Assembly (NCBI RefSeq): GCF_000241345.1 | Contig: NZ_BAED01000028.1 | Coordinates: 1-64,000, forward strand | Origin: Gordonia amarae NBRC 15530 | GTDB lineage: Bacteria > Actinomycetota > Actinomycetes > Mycobacteriales > Mycobacteriaceae | DNA: 64,000 bases | Direction of reading: 5' to 3' | Shown here: piece after piece, positions 8,672 to 15,857 of the stretch | Numbering within the stretch: the first letter of the stretch is position 1 | Layout: every line of letters begins with the position of its first letter | Made by a program: the position numbers and the translations under genes | The notes under the pieces: model-generated | The model's database searches: none | Seen by the model: the letters and a program-made list of their open reading frames with translations, nothing else | Told to the model about the DNA's origin: nothing

Positions 8672-10114
8672 ATGGGTACAACCCTTTCCATCGAGTTTCC
8701 GTTCGGTAGGTACCACGCGACCCCGTGGAGTCAGGGCCCCAACTCCGGCGATGTCGAATGGCCACCATCGCCGTGGCGGCTCTTTCGTGCGCTGATCGCC
8801 GTCGGTCACACGAGATGCCCCGATGTGACTCCGGAAAGCATCGATTCGCTCCTCATCGAACTCGGAAATCCCGATGCCTACCTGGCCGGCGAACTCTCTG
8901 TGGGTTCGACCCGGCACTACATGCCCGACATTGCACACAGCACCAAGGAGCCAGGGCGCACGGACCTGGTGCTCGACGCCTTCGGAGTCTCAAGCGGTCC
9001 GCTGACCGTCAAGATTCACTGGGACAGGACCCTCTCGGAGAGCGCTGAGCAAACGCTCCGAATACTGGCCGACCGCCTGCCTTACCTGGGGCGAAGCGAA
9101 TCGATCTGCACAGCGAAACTCGATGACCACGACCACTGTCCCGACAGCCGGTGGTGGCGCAAGGGGATTACCGGCGACGATTTCGAGTTCAAAGCCCTGC
9201 TGGGGGTCGATGGCCCTCCGGTGCGCAACCAGCTCGAAGCCACCACCACCGCCACACGCAAGCGTGGCGACGTGTATCCGGCCGGCTCGGTCCTGATCTC
9301 CTACGGACGACAGCGCCCCGCCAGGAGTCCTGCCGTGGTTCGGCCGCACGCCCCGAAGGTGACCGCGATCCAGTTCCAACTTGTGTCGTCGGTGCCCATG
9401 CGGATGCGTAACGCGATCCTTCTCGCCGACACATGCCACGCGGCTCTGCGCAAGCAGCTCGACACCGCACAACAGGACAGCCTGGAACTACTTGTCGGCC
9501 GTGATGGTGATAGTCCACGTCGCCAACAACACGACCACACCCACATCCTGGTACACCCGGCAAGCATTGCTGATAGCCCTTACGAAGCAGCCGCCACCGC
9601 AGATCTGCTGACGCTTTGGATTCCTGGGGGAACCACCGGTGAACTCGCCCAGTCCATCGTTCGGCAGTTGCGCAGAGTCCGCACAGCCCGCGAACATCTC
9701 GAGGACCGCTTCCCGGAGCAGCGACTTCTGCTCGTCGGCGTGGGAACACTCGATGACGTTCTGCCGGAGGCACTTTCCCAGACATCGACGCGTTGGCGTT
9801 CGCTGACTCCGTATCTCCCCGTTCGCCACAGGCACCGGCGGCAGACGGAGCATGAGCATATTGCCGCCGACTTGGCGAAGGAGTGCTCTTACCGAGGGCT
9901 TCCTGACGTCGCCTCGGTGACTGTTATCGAGTCCACCGAAGCTGCACGCAATCTCAGCCAGTTCAGAAGGTATCGGGTCAACGAGCGCATGCCGAAGCAG
10001 CGTCGGGGGGTGTACCTCGAGATCGACTTCAGGGAACCACTGACTCAACCAGGGCAGGCTGTTGTGCTCGGACAGCTCTCGCACTTCGGGTTCGGGTGGT
10101 TCGCTCCGGTCTGA
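8672..10114 (+). CDS. csb2: Csb2 (fused Cas5/Cas6-type subunit, GSU0054 family)
   Basis: A 480-aa protein opening with the family hallmark FPFGRYHATPW followed by WPPSPWRLFRALIA. In type I-G this protein combines the Cas5 role (binding the crRNA 5' handle) with a Cas6-like C-terminal half that processes pre-crRNA. Its C-terminal Y-R-G-L-P and FGFGWFAPV (glycine-rich, Cas6-like) segments fit this. It is the last gene of the operon, and its stop is only 6 bp from the stop of the convergent gene at 10121. No terminator fits in that gap. Confidence 0.93.
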   Translation: MGTTLSIEFPFGRYHATPWSQGPNSGDVEWPPSPWRLFRALIAVGHTRCPDVTPESIDSLLIELGNPDAYLAGELSVGSTRHYMPDIAHSTKEPGRTDLVLDAFGVSSGPLTVKIHWDRTLSESAEQTLRILADRLPYLGRSESICTAKLDDHDHCPDSRWWRKGITGDDFEFKALLGVDGPPVRNQLEATTTATRKRGDVYPAGSVLISYGRQRPARSPAVVRPHAPKVTAIQFQLVSSVPMRMRNAILLADTCHAALRKQLDTAQQDSLELLVGRDGDSPRRQQHDHTHILVHPASIADSPYEAAATADLLTLWIPGGTTGELAQSIVRQLRRVRTAREHLEDRFPEQRLLLVGVGTLDDVLPEALSQTSTRWRSLTPYLPVRHRHRRQTEHEHIAADLAKECSYRGLPDVASVTVIESTEAARNLSQFRRYRVNERMPKQRRGVYLEIDFREPLTQPGQAVVLGQLSHFGFGWFAPV

Positions 10115-10120
10115 ACCCGC

Positions 10121-10609
10121 TCAGCGGAACACGCTGCCCTTGTTCTCGGAGGCCTCGACGCGTTCGATGATCCAGGTGACCAGGACCTCGAGTTTGCGTT
10201 TGCGGCCGGTCTCCTTGCGGGTGTCGAGTTCCTGTTCGGCGATGATGTCCCGCAACTGGTCCACGGTGAGGGCCGTCAGCCTTGCCGACAGTCCGCCAGC
10301 ACCGGACTCTCGGTACACCACAAAGGGATCGAACGCGCCCGGCGCTCGTGTCACCCTAGGCTTCGCCGGTGCCCTCCGGCGCGGCACTGAAGTCGCCGGT
10401 GCGGGCGCACCGGCCGGTTGGTCGATGAGGGCAGCCACCGAGTCCGCGAGTGCCTTGGCGAAACGAGGTGAACGTTCGGCCTCGGCGATCACCGCGTTCG
10501 CGACCCCTGCGATCAGCAGGGCTGCCCTCGGGTTCTTCGAGTCGAGTTGTGCCAGAGCGCCACTCACGGATTGGTACTCGACGCGCCGGCGGCTGTCGTC
10601 TGTGCTCAC
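10121..10609 (-). CDS. Small protein of the Z1/GHKL/ParA operon, SAP-like C-terminus
   Basis: A 162-aa protein not assigned to a known family. The N-terminal part (residues about 10-62) is helical and alanine-rich, followed by a Pro/Ala/Arg linker. The C-terminal part (LTVDQLRDIIAEQ, then RKRKLEVLVTWIIERV) has the helix-extended-helix spacing of SAP or Rho-N-like nucleic-acid-binding motifs; this is inference. Its start overlaps the stop of the ParA-like gene (ATGA), so it is the last, co-translated member of the five-gene operon. A DNA adaptor for the ParA-like ATPase would fit, as in ParA/ParB-like pairs, but no ParB motif is visible. Confidence 0.75.
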   Translation of the reverse strand: MSTDDSRRRVEYQSVSGALAQLDSKNPRAALLIAGVANAVIAEAERSPRFAKALADSVAALIDQPAGAPAPATSVPRRRAPAKPRVTRAPGAFDPFVVYRESGAGGLSARLTALTVDQLRDIIAEQELDTRKETGRKRKLEVLVTWIIERVEASENKGSVFR

Positions 10610-11466
10610 TTGATCTTCTCCCGTGCTTCGGTCATAACGTCGACGGTCAGCCCGCGGAACTGATCGAACTGTCCCTGGTTGCCATACTTGACCTTCAAGG
10701 TCCCATAGGGCGCGAACTCCGCGGCCGCCGCTATGGCGTTGGACTCGTTGATGTAGTTCGGCAGGACGTGCTGAATGGTCGGGTCGCGGCGCAGCCGCTT
10801 CGTGGTCGAACTATGCACAGACGAGTTGGACTTGTACTTGGTGATCACCACGCCCAGTTCCACGATCGTTCGGCCGATCTCCTCGCCGAACCTGCGCACC
10901 CGATTCTGAATCTGGGGAATGCCGTACGTGGACAGGAAGTCCGGGATCGTGGGAATGATATAGGCATCTGCGGCCGCCAGGCCGTTCAGCGTGACCGGGC
11001 CGATGTTCGGTGGGCAGTCGATCAGCACGAAATCGTAGTAGTCGACGACTGGTGCGATCGCCTCCCGCAGGAACTGGACGCCCCCATCCGACCTCTCCTG
11101 TGAAACCCGCAATGCGCTGAGGTCCTCCTGAAGTTCGATCAGGTCGAGGGAGGACGCCAGGAGGTCAACGGTTGTCACCTTCTTGACCGGTGACACGCCC
11201 CGCTGGATCGCCGTCTCCAAGTGGAAGTACTCGTTGTTGCCGTTCACCGCGTCGGCGAACAGGGACGCCAAGGTGTCGCCGCGCTTGTTCAGTTCCGCCC
11301 ACTGCTGCTCACTGATCATCATCGTGGTCAGGTTGATCTGCGAGTCGAGGTCGATCAGAAGGACCCGCTGCCCGAACTCCGCGGACATGAACTCGGCCAG
11401 CCCTGCTGTCACTGTTGACTTGCCGACACCACCCTTGAGGCTGATCGTCGCGATCACCTTGGCCAT
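10606..11466 (-). CDS. ParA/Soj-type P-loop ATPase in defence-like operon
   Basis: A 286-aa ParA/MinD-type ATPase with the deviant Walker A K11-G-G-V-G-K16-S-T, including the signature lysine, then VLLIDLDSQ (A' motif) and FVLIDCPPN (Walker B). It lacks an N-terminal HTH, so it resembles small chromosomal ParA proteins. These ATPases dimerise on DNA when ATP-bound. Here it sits fourth in an operon with Z1 and GHKL ATPase genes, not beside parB or an origin, so a plasmid-partition role is unlikely. It overlaps the next gene by 4 bp and lies 21 bp after the Z1 gene. Confidence 0.92.
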   Translation of the reverse strand: MAKVIATISLKGGVGKSTVTAGLAEFMSAEFGQRVLLIDLDSQINLTTMMISEQQWAELNKRGDTLASLFADAVNGNNEYFHLETAIQRGVSPVKKVTTVDLLASSLDLIELQEDLSALRVSQERSDGGVQFLREAIAPVVDYYDFVLIDCPPNIGPVTLNGLAAADAYIIPTIPDFLSTYGIPQIQNRVRRFGEEIGRTIVELGVVITKYKSNSSVHSSTTKRLRRDPTIQHVLPNYINESNAIAAAAEFAPYGTLKVKYGNQGQFDQFRGLTVDVMTEAREKIK

Positions 11467-11487
11467 CGTGTGTTCCTTCCCTCTCAG

Positions 11488-14421
11488 CTACTGCGCATCG
11501 ACGATCGCCCCGGCACCCGACTTCTGGGCGGTGAACCCGATCCGGGGACTGGGACAGGCAGCGTACGGCAGCGCATACGTGAACAGCGTTGCGACGTCAC
11601 GTGCATCGACCGCACCTTTCGCAACATCCTTGATATGCCGCTTCGACGGCGGATCACTCGCGAACAGCAAGATCATCCCGCCCCTCGTGGGTTTGCGGAG
11701 CTTGCGTGCGAGTGGACCACCGACGTCCTTCTCGGGGTGACCCGCGATGTGCTCGATCGCGTCCCGTTCACGAACCGCCGTTCCCGTGAAACCGGTCCGG
11801 TACTGGGCTTCTTGTCGTTTGCGGTTGACGATCGGAAGCGCGGTGGGGTAGCCGCCGATGCTCACCTTCGCGCGTGTTTTCGGTATGGGCAGCAAGACCG
11901 CGAAGTCATCGAGCAGACCGTCGTCCATCGCCCGTTCGAACGCTTCACGGTGTGGGGCGAAGTCCCAGTTGCTGTCCCAGACGAACTGATCAACGGCCTC
12001 GAAGATCTCACCGGCGGAAACGATTCCGTAGCATGCGGTGAAACTTCTCGACTCTCCATCCTTGTCCTTGAAGAAGAACTCTCCTTCGTCACCGAGCTGG
12101 TCGAGGATCGGCCGGGCCAGGTCGAAGTGTTTCACGTTGTTGGACCCGTCGTTGCGCGGGCCCTGCATCGTGAAGCTAAAACTCTGACCGCCGACACTGC
12201 GGTAGGTCATCTTCGCGTTGTACATCTTGTTGGCCGCTGTCGGTTTCAGCCACGGCAACCGCTGGAACACCATCGGCGGAATGTCGCGCGGGATGACCAT
12301 TGGCTCGCCGGCCTCGTTCATACCCTTGAAGCGGTCCAGTTCGTCGCGGAAGTCTTCCTCGTCCTCGACGATCGCCTCGAATGCCCGGTACAGGTCGAAT
12401 TCCTTGCCGGCCGGTCCCGGCACCTCGCGTCCGATGTACAGCCGGACCAGGTCCCGGTAGCCCGGCCGGAATCCGAACCATCGGCCCATCTGCATCAGTG
12501 TGTCGGCCTGGGCGGTGCGCCGCGTGTAGTAAGTGGTGGTCAGCCCTTCGACGGTGAATCCGCGGCTCAGTTTGGTGCCGCCGACGAGGATCTTCCATAC
12601 ACGGTGTTCCTGGAAGTTCAGCGGCTCCTGCAAGTAGTCCTTGTCCGCGTCACCGTTCACCACAATGACCGGACGCAACCCTTCGCCGATTTTGTCGCAG
12701 GCCTGCCCGATGTACTCGACGAGTTTATCGAACGACGCGGGATTCGACGAGGCAGGGTCGGCCCGCGCTGCCGATACCGGCTTGAAGTCGTTCTCCCACA
12801 ATGCTTTGAGTCGGTCCAACCCGGCGGCACTGCTGTACCCCGCGGACTTCCACAACGCCGTGAACTCGTCGGCCAATGCGGAATGCTCGGCCTGCTTCAC
12901 CGACTCGTGGACCAGCATCGTGTGATGCCGGAAGTCCCCCGCGTCACCACAGCTCATCCGGAACAGCTTTACCGCACCCGACAGGACGTAGGCATCCAGC
13001 GCACCCAGACGTTCGGCGTCCCTGTCGTCGTCGCACTGTGGGCGCAGATCCCGGACGAAGGCACGCTCATTGGAGTTGGCGGGGGTCTTCTCCACTCCGT
13101 ACCCGAGATCGCCCTCACGATCGTGGAAGTCGGCGCCGCCCATGTAGTTGTCCGGCCGGGGCAGGCTGACGATGAAATCTGTGGGGAAGATGTTCTCGGA
13201 GTCGTCGGGGTCGACGAATACGTTCGCGAACGGGGTGGCGGTGTAGCCCACGTACTGGCTTCGTCGCAGTAGTTCCAGCAGGTTGGAGATCTGCTGGTTG
13301 ATCGCCGTGCGCTCCACCTTCCCCGCGGCGAACTTCTTCGGGTTCTCGGTGTTCACGGACGCCTGGTCGGCTTCGTCGTCGATGATCAGCGCCGGAATCT
13401 GGTCGTGCGGCGTCGGGATCTTCCGCATATCGGCGACCAGCTTTTTGAGCACCGTCGAGTTCTTCTTGACCACCGCGACCCGCACATTGCTCGGATACAG
13501 GTTGGCCGAATCGATCAGTGGCAGAGAGTGATCCACGAACTCGTAGTGCAGGGTGCCGATACCTTTGGCCAGAGCCTTGTAGTCGTCCACCACGCCTGTC
13601 AGCCTCCTGATCGCCGGCGCGTCATTGGAGTGGTTGGGATCGATGATGTGACGCAGGAACTTGCCGTCGAGCCAGTCCTCGTCGTTCTCGTACTCGGCCT
13701 CGTCGATGTTCTGCATACCGATGAGCTCCATGTCGAGGCGCCGCTGGGTCTGGGTGCGGAGCAGTTCGATGGTGCCGGTCAGGACAATGATCAGCCGGTA
13801 GCCGGCATCGATCGCCTTGGCGACGACGCCGGTGAAATTTGCGGTCTTACCGCTCTGCACGTAACCGACAACGAGACCTTTGGACTGGTACGGTTCGGGC
13901 CGCGTCGGGTCGGCGAGCCTGCGCACGACTTCCGTGGTTCCCACATGGAGCGAATCGATCGTCTCCTGCGACCACCCCTTGCGGGCAAGAACACCTTGGT
14001 AGGCCCGCCAGTAAAAGCCTTGTGCAGTACGCCGTTCCGGGGTGTACCACGGTTCCCACGGCTGCTGGGCGGCGATGACGGTGGGCATTCCCACCAGTGG
14101 ATAGGACTCGGTCAGCGCCGCATATGCGGCGGCGGGGATTCCCAGGCGCGAATAGATCAGCTCACGGCGCTCCGGGGAGTTGGGCAGTGTGGCCGAGACC
14201 CAACCGGCGACCGACTCCGCATCCCACAGTGTCAAGGCTTTCCGGACCGACGAACGCACCGCGGTCACCTTCTCGTCGACGAGCACGTTCACAAGGGACT
14301 CGATCTCCACGGGGCTGCCACCGGCTCCCACCACCCTGCCCGACACCGCGCCGAGAAGCAGCGACGGCGCCATATCCGTTGTGAATTCACGTACCAGCGC
14401 ATCGATCAGAACGTCGATCAT
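11488..14421 (-). CDS. Z1-domain superfamily II helicase-like protein
   Basis: A 977-aa Z1 protein. The P-loop region reads GYVQSGKTANF (residues 187-197). Motif II is D348-D349-E350-A-D352. The Z1 signature follows later as GGTKLSRGFTVEGL and then MQMGRWFGFRPGY. Z1 proteins accompany MutL/MORC-type ATPases in restriction-like and anti-phage loci (Iyer, Abhiman and Aravind 2008; 'mza' systems in Gao et al. 2020, from memory). It probably translocates on or remodels nucleic acid. The start overlaps the GHKL gene stop (ATGA). No fused nuclease is obvious. Confidence 0.93.
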   Translation of the reverse strand: MIDVLIDALVREFTTDMAPSLLLGAVSGRVVGAGGSPVEIESLVNVLVDEKVTAVRSSVRKALTLWDAESVAGWVSATLPNSPERRELIYSRLGIPAAAYAALTESYPLVGMPTVIAAQQPWEPWYTPERRTAQGFYWRAYQGVLARKGWSQETIDSLHVGTTEVVRRLADPTRPEPYQSKGLVVGYVQSGKTANFTGVVAKAIDAGYRLIIVLTGTIELLRTQTQRRLDMELIGMQNIDEAEYENDEDWLDGKFLRHIIDPNHSNDAPAIRRLTGVVDDYKALAKGIGTLHYEFVDHSLPLIDSANLYPSNVRVAVVKKNSTVLKKLVADMRKIPTPHDQIPALIIDDEADQASVNTENPKKFAAGKVERTAINQQISNLLELLRRSQYVGYTATPFANVFVDPDDSENIFPTDFIVSLPRPDNYMGGADFHDREGDLGYGVEKTPANSNERAFVRDLRPQCDDDRDAERLGALDAYVLSGAVKLFRMSCGDAGDFRHHTMLVHESVKQAEHSALADEFTALWKSAGYSSAAGLDRLKALWENDFKPVSAARADPASSNPASFDKLVEYIGQACDKIGEGLRPVIVVNGDADKDYLQEPLNFQEHRVWKILVGGTKLSRGFTVEGLTTTYYTRRTAQADTLMQMGRWFGFRPGYRDLVRLYIGREVPGPAGKEFDLYRAFEAIVEDEEDFRDELDRFKGMNEAGEPMVIPRDIPPMVFQRLPWLKPTAANKMYNAKMTYRSVGGQSFSFTMQGPRNDGSNNVKHFDLARPILDQLGDEGEFFFKDKDGESRSFTACYGIVSAGEIFEAVDQFVWDSNWDFAPHREAFERAMDDGLLDDFAVLLPIPKTRAKVSIGGYPTALPIVNRKRQEAQYRTGFTGTAVRERDAIEHIAGHPEKDVGGPLARKLRKPTRGGMILLFASDPPSKRHIKDVAKGAVDARDVATLFTYALPYAACPSPRIGFTAQKSGAGAIVDAQ

Positions 14422-15857
14422 GGTTGCCTTTCGCTCTCCGCCGCCAGCGCCTCGACCAGCACCTGCTGCCAGGCGTCCATCTGCTCCTGTTGCCGGGCGC
14501 TATGCCGGATTCCCGTGAACATGTCCTGCGTCAGCAGGAACATCAGTGTCCGCAGGAAAGGCACGTCGACGCCGGTGGTTCGTCGCCCGCCGAGTGCTCT
14601 GCGGAACCTGGCGTTGAGCCACAGATTCCGGTTGTCGAGGTCGACCTCGAATACCCGGTCGGTGGGGAGGACGCGCCAACCGATCGCGACAGGGTCTGCA
14701 CCGGAGGCGAACGTGAACGAGTCGGCAAACTCCTCCAGCACTTCGTCCGGTAGCCCCGACGCCGGCTCGACGATGGTGATCGGTCGTCTGGTGAGCTTGC
14801 GTGCGGCTTTGAGCGCGGAAGCTGACGCGTCGAGATACTGACCGGTGATGACGTCGCGCAGCGCGCTGACCAGCGTCCCGCCCACAGTGACACCGGCCTT
14901 CTCGGGGTTGACCGTCACATGCGTGCGCAGTTCGGTGCCGACGTCGACAGCGACTCGCGCCAACCCCCATTCGGGTCTGGGTTTCACCACATCGAGCCAC
15001 CCACCGGGCTGCAGAAGACGGTCGTTGCGGTACACGAATATGCCTTGGGATTCCCTGCCCGGAAGACCACGGATCTTGAACTCCGGCAACGAGACCTTAG
15101 CAGGCCAGATGTGCAGGTCGATCGTCGGCATACCAGGCAGCGACAGCGCCACCTGCTGCGGGTACGCGGCATCTCCGGACCGCTTGTACCCGAACGGATC
15201 CACTGCCCGCACTGTTCGTGGCGCACCCGCGCGCCCGGCGAGCTCATCGTAGACATCGACCCCGATCGTCAACCCTTGCACGATCAGCCGGTGGAATACC
15301 AGGCCAAGCTGGTCTTGCAGGTCTCCGATCGTGGATTCGAGCCACTCGGTGTGCTGCTCCGACTCGTCTCCGGCGGGAAATGTTCGTATTCCGCGCCATT
15401 CAACGATTGTTCCGGTGGTCATCGGAAACCGGGGTGTGGCACCGGCAAGCACCTTCCCCGCGTCATCGGATGAGAAGTCCTCACGGACCGGGGCGTCCAT
15501 GCGGTCGGTGACCGACACTCGCCTCCCGGCAGGTTCGGCGTTCTCCGCTCGCGAATACACGGTGAAGGTGTCGGCCTGGCTGATCGACGCGGCCTTCATC
15601 CCGACACCGAACATGCCTTGATCGGAGTCCTGGTACGCCCGCTGCACCCCGTACTCCATCGCCGCCTCCAACGTGGTGCCGTCCATACCGGAACCGTCGT
15701 CGATGATGCGCAGTCCGCTGATACGGCTACCGGTTTGCAGGAAACGGACGAGGACGTGACCGGCACCGGCATCGATGCTGTTGTCGATGATGTCCGCGAC
15801 GGCCGTGACCAGCGTGTGATGCAGTCCCAGCGCACGGATGATGCTCGGATCAGCCAC
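14418..15857 (-). CDS. MutL/MORC-type GHKL ATPase
   Basis: A 479-aa GHKL ATPase. The N-box is DIIDNSIDAG (D25, N26), the G1 box IDDGSGMD (D53-G55-G57), and the lid GMFGVGMKAAS (G81-G86). This is the arrangement of MutL, Hsp90 and MORC ATPases rather than histidine kinases. The remaining roughly 300 residues would form the transducer (S5-like) domain and a family-specific tail. No MutL endonuclease motif is visible. Overlapping start and stop with both neighbours indicates one polycistronic message. By analogy it would act as an ATP-gated DNA clamp paired with the Z1 protein. Confidence 0.92.
   Translation of the reverse strand: MADPSIIRALGLHHTLVTAVADIIDNSIDAGAGHVLVRFLQTGSRISGLRIIDDGSGMDGTTLEAAMEYGVQRAYQDSDQGMFGVGMKAASISQADTFTVYSRAENAEPAGRRVSVTDRMDAPVREDFSSDDAGKVLAGATPRFPMTTGTIVEWRGIRTFPAGDESEQHTEWLESTIGDLQDQLGLVFHRLIVQGLTIGVDVYDELAGRAGAPRTVRAVDPFGYKRSGDAAYPQQVALSLPGMPTIDLHIWPAKVSLPEFKIRGLPGRESQGIFVYRNDRLLQPGGWLDVVKPRPEWGLARVAVDVGTELRTHVTVNPEKAGVTVGGTLVSALRDVITGQYLDASASALKAARKLTRRPITIVEPASGLPDEVLEEFADSFTFASGADPVAIGWRVLPTDRVFEVDLDNRNLWLNARFRRALGGRRTTGVDVPFLRTLMFLLTQDMFTGIRHSARQQEQMDAWQQVLVEALAAESERQP

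Noticed and set aside
10606-11466. Plasmid partition gene parA marking an integrated plasmid
   Set aside because: No parB, replication gene, relaxase or parS-like repeats nearby; the gene is translationally tied to the Z1/GHKL operon.
11470-13272. 600-codon plus-strand frame opposite the Z1 gene
   Set aside because: A GC-rich shadow frame; the minus-strand Z1 protein has all its family motifs.
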